Origin: Cryobacterium luteum
GTDB taxonomy: Bacteria; Actinomycetota; Actinomycetes; Actinomycetales; Microbacteriaceae
Assembly: GCF_900110125.1 (NCBI RefSeq)
Contig: NZ_FOCN01000010.1
Coordinates: 62,001 to 126,000, forward strand
Direction: 5' to 3'
Length of the DNA stretch: 64,000 nucleotides
In this document: positions 10,089 to 17,842 of the stretch, one piece after another
How the letters are laid out: every line of letters begins with the position of its first letter
Position numbering within the stretch: the first letter of the stretch is position 1
Notes under the pieces: model-generated
Told to the model about the DNA's origin: nothing
Seen by the model: only the letters and a program-made list of their open reading frames with translations
The model's database searches: none
Program-made: the position numbers and the translations under genes

Positions 10089-10616
10089 CTAGTCTTCCTG
10101 CTGCGTGGTCGGCTCGACCTCGTCGTCAGCGACCCAGAGCTCGTCGTCGGCGCGGAATGTCTGCCAAACGGCGTAGGCCACGCCCACAGCGGCCACGACG
10201 GCCAGGCCGAGGGCGAAGTAGGTTCCGGCTCCCGGACCCTTGGGTTCCACCACGACGGGCTTCTGAAAGCGGATGCGACCCAGCGCGGCACGCACGCGGG
10301 CGTCGCGGGCAACGTCGCCGACGGACATGACGGTACCGATGGCGGTACCGATGCCGGGGAGCACGGTGTTGACGACACGGCGGCGCACACCGTCGGCGGC
10401 TTCCTGCGTGGCGTTCACGCCAGGGCGGACGTAGTGGTCATAGCCCTCGCGGACGCGGGGCGCGACTTCCTCGCGAGCGAGGATGCCGGCCTGATGACCG
10501 GCCTGGTGAGCGAGGACGTTCGCTCGTTCCAATACTTCTTGCTGGTGGCTCCATAGTTCGTCTGCGCTTTTGCGCAGCCGAGTGAGTTCCTTGCGGCGCT
10601 TGCGTGACAGGCTCAT
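10089..10616 (-). CDS. Hypothetical membrane protein, actinobacterial
   Basis: A 175-residue protein I do not recognise as a named family with a known role. The N-terminal 60 residues are basic and helical (MSLSRKRRKELTRLRKSADEL, a likely coiled coil). A middle segment contains GIGTAIGTVMSVGDVARDARVRAAL, and one clear membrane helix lies at about residues 131-150 (TYFALGLAVVAAVGVAYAVW). It ends in an acidic tail. The shape suggests a membrane-anchored cytoplasmic protein. It is a single gene with its own terminator, divergent from the cyclophilin gene. Relatives in databases are sometimes labelled DNA helicase without motif support; no helicase motif is present here. Confidence 0.75.
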   Translation of the reverse strand: MSLSRKRRKELTRLRKSADELWSHQQEVLERANVLAHQAGHQAGILAREEVAPRVREGYDHYVRPGVNATQEAADGVRRRVVNTVLPGIGTAIGTVMSVGDVARDARVRAALGRIRFQKPVVVEPKGPGAGTYFALGLAVVAAVGVAYAVWQTFRADDELWVADDEVEPTTQQED

Positions 10617-10768
10617 CTGGACCCTCCGTTGATGTCGTGTGGCGAATGTCTATCCATCTTGCCACTGAGTGCCTATCTTGCCACTCAATCGCCGTGTTGC
10701 CAGCTAATGCACTGGGAGCAGTTTGCGGCAATCAGATTCGGTGGAGATTGCTGTGCAAGAATCGCTGT

Positions 10769-11308
10769 ATGTCTAAGCACACCGCTGTCGCCACCCTGAA
10801 CACCACCCTCGGACCGATCAAGGTCAACCTCTTCGGCAATCATGCCCCGAAGACGGTTAAAAACTTCGTCGGCCTCGCGACCGGCGAACTCGAGTGGAAG
10901 CACCCCGCAACGGGCGTCGCCTCCACCACGCCGCTCTACGACGGCACCATCTTCCACCGCATCATCAAAGACTTCATGATCCAGGCCGGCGACCCGCTCG
11001 GCCAGGGCACTGGCGGACCCGGCTACCAGTTCGACGACGAAATCAGCCCCGACCTCGACTTCACCCAGCCCTACGTGCTCGCCATGGCGAACGCGGGCAT
11101 CCAGGGCGGCCACGGCACGAACGGCTCGCAGTTCTTCATCACCGTCGTTCCGACCACCTGGCTTCAGGGTAAGCACACCATTTTCGGTGCCGTTGAAGAC
11201 GAAGATTCCCGCGCGATCGTCGCGAAGCTCGCAACCGTCGCCACCGACGGTCGCGACCGCCCGATCGAGGACGTCGTCATTCAGAGCGTCTCCGTCGAGT
11301 CCGTCTAA
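10769..11308 (+). CDS. ppiA: Cyclophilin-type peptidyl-prolyl cis-trans isomerase
   Basis: Cyclophilins speed cis-trans isomerisation of proline bonds during protein folding. The 179-residue product is a single cyclophilin domain without a signal peptide, so it is probably cytoplasmic. Seen: FHRIIKDFMIQAGDP with the catalytic arginine, GGPGYQFDDE, MANAGIQGGHGTNGSQFFIT, and the C-terminal KHTIFGAV. ATG at 10769 gives the usual N-terminus MSKHTAVATLNTTLG; an extension to 10604 would be out of keeping with the family. The rhomboid gene follows 19 bases later, a conserved actinobacterial order. Confidence 0.93.
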   Translation: MSKHTAVATLNTTLGPIKVNLFGNHAPKTVKNFVGLATGELEWKHPATGVASTTPLYDGTIFHRIIKDFMIQAGDPLGQGTGGPGYQFDDEISPDLDFTQPYVLAMANAGIQGGHGTNGSQFFITVVPTTWLQGKHTIFGAVEDEDSRAIVAKLATVATDGRDRPIEDVVIQSVSVESV

Positions 11309-11327
11309 CCACCACCTTCCCTGCAGA

Positions 11328-12164
11328 ATGAGTGATCTGCCGACCTCGGCGGCGAATTTTTGTTACCGCCATCCGGGGCGGCAGAGCTTCATTCTGTGCC
11401 AGCGTTGCGGGCGCACCATCTGTGTCGAATGCCAAACCCAGGCCGCCGTCGGGGTCATCTGCCCGGAATGCATGAAAGAGCAGCGCAAGAACGCTCCCCG
11501 CACCAAGCCCGCCATTCTGACCCGGCTGACCGGCAGCGACCGTCCAACGGTGACGTATTCCATTATCGGAATCACCCTGGTCGTCTACCTGCTGCAGTTC
11601 GTCTTCGGTTCGCAGATCACCGTGCTGCTCTGGTACGCCGGGGCATACTCCTATCCGGGCAGTTTCGAACCCTGGCGCCTGCTCACCACGGCGCTCGTGC
11701 ACGGTTCCATCTTTCACGTGCTGCTCAACATGTACACGTTGTGGATCTTCGGCCAGCTTCTGGAGCAACTACTCGGACGAGGGCGCTACCTGGCGCTTTA
11801 TCTGCTGAGCGCGCTGGCCGGTTCGCTCGGGGTGCTGTTCCTGTCGAGTCCCTCGACGCCGGTGGTGGGAGCATCCGGTGCCATTTTCGGCCTCATGGGC
11901 GCGTTCCTGGTGATTCAGCGCCGACTCGGTGGCAATGCCAAACAATTGCTGGTACTGGTCGGCATCAACCTCGTGATCGGCTTCATACCGGGGCTGCAAA
12001 TTGCGTGGCAGGCGCACATCGGCGGATTGATCGGTGGCGCGGTGCTCGGCCTGATCTTCGTACAGACGAGGCGCATTCGCCAGAAGTCCTTGCAGGTGGG
12101 GCTGATCGGAGTATTCGCTACCGTGTTGGTGTTGCTGAGTTTCGTGCGCTTTCTCGCGTTCTAG
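11328..12164 (+). CDS. Rhomboid family intramembrane serine protease with N-terminal zinc ribbon
   Basis: Rhomboids cut membrane proteins inside the bilayer with a Ser-His dyad. The 278-residue protein begins with a B-box-like zinc ribbon (CYRHPGRQSFILCQRCGRTICVECQ, then CPEC), followed by six or seven membrane helices. The catalytic serine is in VGASGAIFG and the histidine in AWQAHIGGLIGG; the family motif around HVLLNMYTLW is present. ATG at 11328 follows the cyclophilin gene by 19 bases, so the two may be co-transcribed. Its substrate is unknown. The + strand run ends here, and the gap after it holds two DnaA-box-like sites. Confidence 0.93.
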   Translation: MSDLPTSAANFCYRHPGRQSFILCQRCGRTICVECQTQAAVGVICPECMKEQRKNAPRTKPAILTRLTGSDRPTVTYSIIGITLVVYLLQFVFGSQITVLLWYAGAYSYPGSFEPWRLLTTALVHGSIFHVLLNMYTLWIFGQLLEQLLGRGRYLALYLLSALAGSLGVLFLSSPSTPVVGASGAIFGLMGAFLVIQRRLGGNAKQLLVLVGINLVIGFIPGLQIAWQAHIGGLIGGAVLGLIFVQTRRIRQKSLQVGLIGVFATVLVLLSFVRFLAF

Positions 12165-12191
12165 CGATCGTGGTCGGCCAGGACCGACGAG

Positions 12192-12212
12192 TTATCCACA
12201 GGTCTATCCACA
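12192..12212 (+). promoter_or_regulatory. Pair of DnaA-box-like sites outside oriC
   Basis: TTATCCACA (12192-12200) is a perfect DnaA box, and CTATCCACA (12204-12212) is one mismatch away. They start 12 bases apart, the same spacing as the 1103/1115 pair in oriC. They lie in the 156-base gap between the convergent rhomboid and crgA genes. DnaA titration or regulation is possible but only inferred. Confidence 0.5.
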
Positions 12213-12293
12213 TGGGGATAATTACACCCGTGTCATTACCCCTGTTAGTACCTGCCGGTAACCGGGCGGTAACGACTCCGCGTTCGCGGGATG

Positions 12294-12309
12294 ACCGGCA
12301 GCTGCCGGT
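12294..12309. terminator. 16-bp palindrome between convergent genes
   Basis: ACCGGCAGCTGCCGGT is a perfect palindrome between the rhomboid stop at 12164 and the crgA stop at 12321. Its place fits a two-way terminator, but there is no T run on either side. Confidence 0.4.
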
Positions 12310-12320
12310 TGGAAGTTGGC

Positions 12321-12566
12321 TCAGCGCCAGCGGGTCGTCATGAGAAAGCCGATGAAGGCGATTCCGAAGCCGACCAGAATGTTCATGGCACCGAGGCCGG
12401 CAATGGGCAACTGACTGCCACTGACGTAAAACACGATGATCCAGGCCAAGCCGAGTAGCATGAAGCCGAACATGACCGGCTTGAACCAGACGGCATTGGG
12501 CGTGTCCTCGTTCGAGCGGGCAACTTCGGTGCGGGCGGGCCGGGTGCGGGGATTCTTACGTGCCAT
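12321..12566 (-). CDS. crgA: Cell division protein CrgA
   Basis: CrgA is a small membrane protein that coordinates septum assembly with FtsZ and peptidoglycan enzymes in actinobacteria. The 81-residue product has a basic cytoplasmic N-terminus and two membrane helices, about residues 29-49 (WFKPVMFGFMLLGLAWIIVFYV) and 58-78 (LGAMNILVGFGIAFIGFLM), ending TTRWR, as in known CrgA. It lies divergent from the sortase gene. The neighbourhood of sortase, PASTA kinases and RodA is the normal one for crgA. Confidence 0.93.
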   Translation of the reverse strand: MARKNPRTRPARTEVARSNEDTPNAVWFKPVMFGFMLLGLAWIIVFYVSGSQLPIAGLGAMNILVGFGIAFIGFLMTTRWR

Positions 12567-12646
12567 TCTGCGATCCTAGCGGCTCCACCTGTTTTAGTGG
12601 ATTTGACGAGGGAGCTCCGGGGCACTCGGGTCAGTAGACTCGCAGT

Positions 12647-13465
12647 ATGTGTCCACAGGCAGACGAACCCGTCGAGATTGCCGCTGTGCGCCCGCGCCGC
12701 GTGAAAAAGGGCAAAGTCACCGTTGTCGGTGTTCTGGGCGAACTGCTTATCACCGTGGGTGCACTCGTTCTGCTCTTTCTGGGCTGGCAGCTCTGGTGGA
12801 ATGACATGCTCATGGCCAGCTCGCAGTCCAGCGCCGCCAGCGAGATCAGCCAGGACTGGATCGACCAGGACACTGCGGCGCCAAAACCTGTTCCAACCGT
12901 CGATCCGGTCGAGCCGAGCGCCGTACCGGTTGCCGTCGACTACGGTTCTCCGGTCGTGGCTGCCGCTCCGTCCAACGCCACAGCCTTCGCGGTGCTCTAC
13001 GTTCCCCGTTTCGGTGCCGAGTATCACCGCAGCATCGCTGAGGGTACCGGTCATGACGTTTTGAACAGTAACCGGCTCGGCATCGGGCACTACGCGGGTA
13101 CCCAGATGCCCGGCGAGATCGGCAACTTCGCCGTCGCCGCCCACCGCAGCGCGTTCGGCGGTGCCATGCACCTGATCAACGAGCTCCAACTCGGCGATGC
13201 CATTTATGTGCAGACCGCCGACGGCTACTACACCTACCGCTACCGTGATACCGAGTATGTGGCACCATCGCAGGTGCAGGTGCTGGCATCCGTTCCGAAC
13301 AATCCCGACAACACGGCGGTGGACCGCATCATTACCCTGACCAGCTGCAACCCGCTCTATTCCACCGCTGAGCGCATTATCGCTTACGGCGTGCTCGAAT
13401 CGTGGCAGCCGCTTTCGGCCGGCGCTCCGGCCGAACTCGCACCGATCATCGCAGCTCAGGGCTAG
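12647..13465 (+). CDS. Class E sortase
   Basis: Class E sortases are membrane transpeptidases of actinobacteria that attach LAXTG-type proteins to the cell wall. The 272-residue protein has a cytoplasmic basic start, a membrane helix at about residues 24-50, a proline-rich linker and the catalytic domain. Seen: His166 in AAHRSAFG, Cys234 in TLTSCNP, and Arg in TAERIIAYG. No LAXTG-bearing substrate was noticed in this window. ATG at 12647 has little leader sequence that looks like a ribosome binding site. The 53-residue gene follows after ten bases. Confidence 0.92.
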   Translation: MCPQADEPVEIAAVRPRRVKKGKVTVVGVLGELLITVGALVLLFLGWQLWWNDMLMASSQSSAASEISQDWIDQDTAAPKPVPTVDPVEPSAVPVAVDYGSPVVAAAPSNATAFAVLYVPRFGAEYHRSIAEGTGHDVLNSNRLGIGHYAGTQMPGEIGNFAVAAHRSAFGGAMHLINELQLGDAIYVQTADGYYTYRYRDTEYVAPSQVQVLASVPNNPDNTAVDRIITLTSCNPLYSTAERIIAYGVLESWQPLSAGAPAELAPIIAAQG

Positions 13466-13474
13466 GAGGCTCCC

Positions 13475-13636
13475 ATGTACGCAGCACTGTGGCGTGTTCT
13501 GCCCGGACCCCTCTGGGTGCGCATCATTCTGGCTGTGATCCTGGTGGTGGCCGTACTCGCCATGCTCGCGACCTGGGTATACCCGTGGATTGACGGCATT
13601 CTCAACAGCCAGGAAGCGACGGTGGGCGGCTCATGA
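13475..13636 (+). CDS. 53-residue single-span membrane protein
   Basis: A short gene between the sortase and the amidotransferase. It encodes MYAALWRVLPGPLWVRIILA at the start, then a hydrophobic run VILVVAVLAMLATWVYPW, and a short polar tail. A perfect AGGAGG lies at 13464-13469, five bases before ATG at 13475. The stop overlaps the next ATG by four bases (ATGA), so translation is coupled to the downstream gene. No named family was recognised. The strong ribosome binding site and tight packing argue that it is real; a role with the sortase is only guessed from position. Confidence 0.8.
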   Translation: MYAALWRVLPGPLWVRIILAVILVVAVLAMLATWVYPWIDGILNSQEATVGGS

Positions 13637-14271
13637 CCCGTATTCTCGTGATCGACAACTACGACAGCTTCGTCTACACCCTCAATGGGTATTTGATGGA
13701 GCTTGGCGCTGAGACGGATGTTGTGCGGAACGACTCGTTCGAGAAGGCGGATTCTGCCGCCCGCCTCGCCGACTACGACGGCGTTCTGGTTTCCCCGGGT
13801 CCCGGCAAGCCGTCGGACGCCGGTGTGTCCATCGCCGTGGTGGAGGCGGCGCTGGCCGTCGAGCTGCCCCTGTTCGGCGTCTGCCTGGGGCACCAGGCCA
13901 TCGCTGAGGCTTTCGGGGCCACGGTCACCAACGCTGAAGAGCTCATGCACGGTAAAACGTCGCTCATCACGCACGATGGTAGCGACTTCTACGAGGGCGT
14001 GCCGCAGCCATTCACGGCTACTCGATACCACTCGCTCGCCGTCGTCGCATCGACCGTTCCGAGCGATCTGATCGTCACGTCGCGCACGCAGGGCGGCGTC
14101 ATCATGGGGTTACGGCACGCGTCCGCTCCCATTCTTGGGGTGCAGTTCCACCCGGAGTCGGTGTTGACCGAGGGCGGCTACCGCATGCTCGGCAACTGGC
14201 TGGCTCTCACGGGCCTAGCGGGCGCGCAGGAAACGTCGAAGTCCTTGCATCCGCTGCTGCGCCTCACCTGA
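13633..14271 (+). CDS. Glutamine amidotransferase, aminodeoxychorismate/anthranilate synthase component II
   Basis: A 212-residue class I glutamine amidotransferase that would supply ammonia to a PabB or TrpE partner. Seen: ILVIDNYDSFVYTL at the start, SPGPGKPSDAG for the oxyanion region, catalytic Cys84 in GVCLGHQ, and the His173/Glu175 pair in QFHPESV. No pabB or trpE lies nearby. This gene next to pknB is a conserved actinobacterial arrangement and is usually called pabA or trpG; the sequence alone does not separate folate from tryptophan use, so I leave the symbol blank. The last gene of the + strand run, it converges on pknB. Confidence 0.92.
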   Translation: MTRILVIDNYDSFVYTLNGYLMELGAETDVVRNDSFEKADSAARLADYDGVLVSPGPGKPSDAGVSIAVVEAALAVELPLFGVCLGHQAIAEAFGATVTNAEELMHGKTSLITHDGSDFYEGVPQPFTATRYHSLAVVASTVPSDLIVTSRTQGGVIMGLRHASAPILGVQFHPESVLTEGGYRMLGNWLALTGLAGAQETSKSLHPLLRLT

Positions 14272-14307
14272 CTCCGACCCGCGTCTCCGGGCCCACCTTA
14301 GGCAACC

Positions 14308-14361
14308 GGGCCCAGGTTTTATCATGGTCCCATTTTCCGGGCCCGGGCCCGGAAAATGGGA
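14308..14361. repeat. GGGCCC-family repeat (copy A) and a 34-bp perfect palindrome
   Basis: Bases 14328-14361 form a perfect 34-bp palindrome centred on CCCGGG. It lies between the convergent amidotransferase and pknB stops and could end transcription both ways. Just before it, 14308-14331 is a degenerate copy of the 24-base unit seen at 38334-38357 and 55860-55884 (GGGCCCAGG, AT-rich middle, then GGTCCC). Confidence 0.7.
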
Positions 14362-14362
14362 G

Positions 14363-16057
14363 CTAGATACCGGCGCAGTAGGTCAGGATGATTTCGGAGC
14401 GCTGGGGAACGTCGCCGGGTGCCAGTGACTGCGCCTTGATCGGTGAACCCGACTCCTGGGCGCAGGTGAAATCAGCCTTCGAGACCGGCACGAGGCCCTC
14501 GTTGCTGACCAGATCGATCGCGGCGACCAGCGATTGCCCGGTCAGGTCCGTCAGCGTGACCAGACCGTTCGACACGACATAGTTGATCGTGTCCCCCGCG
14601 AACTGTGAGGCTGCGGCTGCCGGATCTGTGCGCATGACGACGTCGGCCGCCACCGTGGCCGAGTTCTCGCTGGTGACCGACCCGGAAACGAATCCGAGCG
14701 CTTCGATCGCGACCTGGGCATCCGCTATGGGCTGGTTGGTGACGTCGGGAACCGTGACCGGTACGGGACCGGTCGAGACGAAGACCTTGATCACGTCGGA
14801 CGGGTTGACGATGGTGCCGGCCGGCGGGTCGGTGCGAATGACCTGGTCGGCGGGCACGGTCGTGCTCGACTCCTCGGCGCGGGTGGCGGCGAGATCAAGG
14901 TCGAGGAGCGCATTCTGGGCGTCGTCGTAGGTTTGGCCGGTGAGAGAGGGCACCTGTCGAGAGCTGTCGGGCAGTTCCACCGACGGCTGCAGGTTCGCGA
15001 CCCAGATCATGACCGCCACGACGATGACGATCACGCAGACGATTCCTGCCCACACCCAGATCACCGGGGGGCGCCGCTGAGTACGCACCATCGTGTGGTC
15101 TTCGGAGAGCTGCTTGAGAGCCAGTGCCGAACCGGTGATGGCCGTCGGTGCAGCACCGAACAAGCCCGCTCCCACTTCGTCGCCCGCGTGGTGGATCGGA
15201 ATCTGGCCGGAGCCGGCGGTCTCGACGTCATTGCGAAACTCCACGGCGCTCTGGTATCGGGCAAACCGGTCCTTGGCCAGGGCGTGCAGCACGACCGAAT
15301 CGAGGGCCGGCGATACCCGGGGGTTGAGCGATGACGGTTTGACGGGCATTTCGCTGACGTGCTGGTAGGCGACGGCCACGGGGGTGTCGCCGCGGAACGG
15401 CGCGCGCCCGGTGAGCATCTCGAACAGCACCACGCCCGTGGAGTACAGGTCGGTGCGCGCATCAACGGATTCCCCCTTGGCCTGTTCGGGGGAGAAATAG
15501 GCGGCGGTGCCGAGAATGGCCGTGGTCTGGGCCACGGTGGTGGCGGAGTCGGAGATGGCGCGGGCGATGCCGAAGTCCATCACCTTGACCTGGCCGGACT
15601 TGGTGATCATGATATTGCCGGGCTTGATGTCGCGGTGCACGACGCCGGCCCTGTGCGAGTACTCGAGCGCGGTCAGCACGCCGTCGATGATGCGCACGGC
15701 CTCGGCGGCCTCGATCGGACCTTCACGGATGATGTCCTTGAGCAGCCGACCGTCGACGTGTTCCATGACGATGAACGGAATCTGCGAGTCGTGGCCGGCG
15801 TCGTCGGTGACGGTCTCCTCGCCGGCATCAAACACCCGCACGATCGTCGGGTGGGCCATGCGTGCGGCGGCCTGAGCCTCCTGGCGAAAGCGGGTGCGGA
15901 ACGCCGGGTCGGCCGCGAGAGTCGACTTGAGTAGCTTGATCGCCACCGTGCGCCCGAGCCGGGAATCGGTGCCGATGTGCACGTCGGACATGCCGCCACG
16001 GCCGAGCAGGGCTCCAACGCGATAACGACCCGCGATCAAACGGCCAGAGTCAGGCAC
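14363..16057 (-). CDS. pknB: PASTA-domain Ser/Thr protein kinase PknB
   Basis: PknB is a membrane receptor kinase that senses peptidoglycan fragments or lipid II and controls cell growth. The 564-residue protein has the kinase core ([44 protein letters not shown]), one membrane helix at about residues 330-350, and three extracellular PASTA repeats, the last ending in CAGI. GTG at 16057 is chosen because GGGGAG lies seven bases upstream; a TTG at 16075 would add six residues. It is the last gene of the fhaA-to-pknB operon and ends at a palindrome. Confidence 0.95.
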   Translation of the reverse strand: MPDSGRLIAGRYRVGALLGRGGMSDVHIGTDSRLGRTVAIKLLKSTLAADPAFRTRFRQEAQAAARMAHPTIVRVFDAGEETVTDDAGHDSQIPFIVMEHVDGRLLKDIIREGPIEAAEAVRIIDGVLTALEYSHRAGVVHRDIKPGNIMITKSGQVKVMDFGIARAISDSATTVAQTTAILGTAAYFSPEQAKGESVDARTDLYSTGVVLFEMLTGRAPFRGDTPVAVAYQHVSEMPVKPSSLNPRVSPALDSVVLHALAKDRFARYQSAVEFRNDVETAGSGQIPIHHAGDEVGAGLFGAAPTAITGSALALKQLSEDHTMVRTQRRPPVIWVWAGIVCVIVIVVAVMIWVANLQPSVELPDSSRQVPSLTGQTYDDAQNALLDLDLAATRAEESSTTVPADQVIRTDPPAGTIVNPSDVIKVFVSTGPVPVTVPDVTNQPIADAQVAIEALGFVSGSVTSENSATVAADVVMRTDPAAAASQFAGDTINYVVSNGLVTLTDLTGQSLVAAIDLVSNEGLVPVSKADFTCAQESGSPIKAQSLAPGDVPQRSEIILTYCAGI

Positions 16058-16135
16058 GAACGCACTCCCCCACAATCAGACACTGCGTTCGGGTTGGACA
16101 CAGTGAGCGCTACTTTACCCCACGGCATTGGGGAG

Positions 16136-17842
16136 TTACTCTGCGACAGCAGTGTCGCCAGTAACGAGCACTTCGGCATTCGGGGAGAATTCAGAACTGA
16201 TCTGGCCGCAAAAATAGCGGAACTTCACGGTGAAATTTTCGGTCCCGGCGGTGATCGTAGCCGTGGTGGTCTCAGCGTTGGTCGGATTTGCTGAGGTGAT
16301 CACGGCGGCACCGCCCTCCGTGGCGATTTCATATCCGGCCAGTGTCTGGCCGGTCGGGCAGGTCTGTGCGCCCCACTTCACCGTTACGGTACCCGCAGCG
16401 GCGACCGGTGAGGGCGTCGCGGTCGGGGCCGACGTCGGCGCGCTCGGCGTTGCTACCGCTCCATAAACCGTGAGTGTGATCGTCGAGCCGGCCGGAACGG
16501 GGCCCCTGGGGTTGACCTGATACACCCGGTCGACATCCTCCTCGGTTGCCGCCGCATTGCCGGGTTCAACGTCGGCTACGAAGCCCATTTCGACGAGCAG
16601 GGCGGCTGCCTCGGCGCTCGGCTTACCGATGAAGTCGTCGGGATTGACCGACGTATTGGTTGGTGTCGGTGTTGGTGTCGGGCTGGGCGTCGGTGTGGGC
16701 GTCGGCGTCGGTGTGGCAGACGGGGTCGCCGACGTCACGGCGGGGGCCGGTGTCTCGTTGTTCTGGGTGACCAGGGCGATGAGTGTTCCGGTGAGCACGA
16801 TCGCGAGCAGTACGACCAGGGCGATGAGCGGCCAGAACCACGGGCTGCGCTTCTTCTTCTCCGCCTCGGCGGCCGCAGCAGCGGATGCCCGCGTGATGGG
16901 CGCGCCGGTCGCGGGCAGGATGGTCGTGGCCTGGTCGCTGCCGGCGCCCGGCATGAGCATGGTCGCGCTGGTGGCGGTGAGACCACCCAGAACCGACGGT
17001 ACGGCCACTGCAGCCGCGGCCACGTCACCACGGCGCAGAGCGGATGCCGCGCGTGCCAGGTGGGCAGCCGACGCGGGTCGGTCGGCCGGGTTCTTGGCCA
17101 GGCAGGCGAAGACCAGGTTGCGCACCGGCTCCGACACTGTTACCGGAAGGTCGGGCGCGATCTCGTTGATCTGGGCCATGGCAATGGCGACCTGCGACTC
17201 GCCCGTGAATGGGCGTCGGCCGGCGAGGGACTCGTACGCGACGATGCCGATCGAGTAGATGTCGGTGGTTGGTGAAGCCGGGTGGCCGCTGGCCTGTTCC
17301 GGCGACAGGTACTGCACGGTGCCCATGACCTGACCGGTCGCGGTGAGCGGAACCTGGTCGGCGATGCGGGCGATGCCGAAGTCGGTGATCTTGACCCGAC
17401 CCTCCGGCGTGATGAGCAGGTTGCCGGGCTTGATGTCGCGGTGCACGAGACCGGCGGCGTGGGCGGCGTGCAGCGCTGCGGAGGTCTGCGCGACAATGTC
17501 GAGCACCTTGTCGGTCGGCAGCACGTGCTCCCGCTCAAGAATGGTCGATAAGGCTTCGCCGGGAACGAGTTCCATGACCAGGAAGGCGCTGCCGTCTTCT
17601 TCGCCGTAGTCGAAGACATTCGCGATTCCCTCGTGGTTGACGAGTGCCGCGTGGCGGGCTTCGGCGCGGAAGCGCTCGAGAAAGCCCGGGTCGCCGAGGT
17701 ACTCGTCCTTCAAAATCTTGATGGCGACACTGCGCCCGATGACGAGGTCGGTGGACTTCCACACCTCGCCCATGCCGCCAATCGCAATGCGCGACTGCAG
17801 CTCGTATCGTCCCCCGAAGGTGAGGCCTGCTGTGGGTCTCAT
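16136..17842 (-). CDS. pknA: Ser/Thr protein kinase PknA-like
   Basis: The 568-residue second kinase of the operon. The kinase domain covers residues 1-275 ([46 protein letters not shown]). One membrane helix follows at about 340-365, then a (Thr-Pro)n and Ser-Pro linker, one PASTA-like domain around 400-460, another Ala/Pro/Thr linker, and a C-terminal beta-rich segment with two cysteines. PknA usually lacks PASTA domains, so the extracellular part is unusual. ATG overlaps the pbpA stop (ATGA). The Thr-Pro codons form a short GC-rich sequence repeat around 16660-16735. Confidence 0.92.
   Translation of the reverse strand: MRPTAGLTFGGRYELQSRIAIGGMGEVWKSTDLVIGRSVAIKILKDEYLGDPGFLERFRAEARHAALVNHEGIANVFDYGEEDGSAFLVMELVPGEALSTILEREHVLPTDKVLDIVAQTSAALHAAHAAGLVHRDIKPGNLLITPEGRVKITDFGIARIADQVPLTATGQVMGTVQYLSPEQASGHPASPTTDIYSIGIVAYESLAGRRPFTGESQVAIAMAQINEIAPDLPVTVSEPVRNLVFACLAKNPADRPASAAHLARAASALRRGDVAAAAVAVPSVLGGLTATSATMLMPGAGSDQATTILPATGAPITRASAAAAAEAEKKKRSPWFWPLIALVVLLAIVLTGTLIALVTQNNETPAPAVTSATPSATPTPTPTPTPSPTPTPTPTNTSVNPDDFIGKPSAEAAALLVEMGFVADVEPGNAAATEEDVDRVYQVNPRGPVPAGSTITLTVYGAVATPSAPTSAPTATPSPVAAAGTVTVKWGAQTCPTGQTLAGYEIATEGGAAVITSANPTNAETTTATITAGTENFTVKFRYFCGQISSEFSPNAEVLVTGDTAVAE

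Noticed and set aside
12603-12640. TTGACG and TAGACT as the sortase promoter
   Set aside because: The 26-base distance between the boxes is far from the usual 16-18.
16660-16735. GGCGTCGGTGTC-type repeat as a non-coding satellite
   Set aside because: It encodes the Thr-Pro linker of PknA in frame, typical for the extracellular stalk of such kinases.
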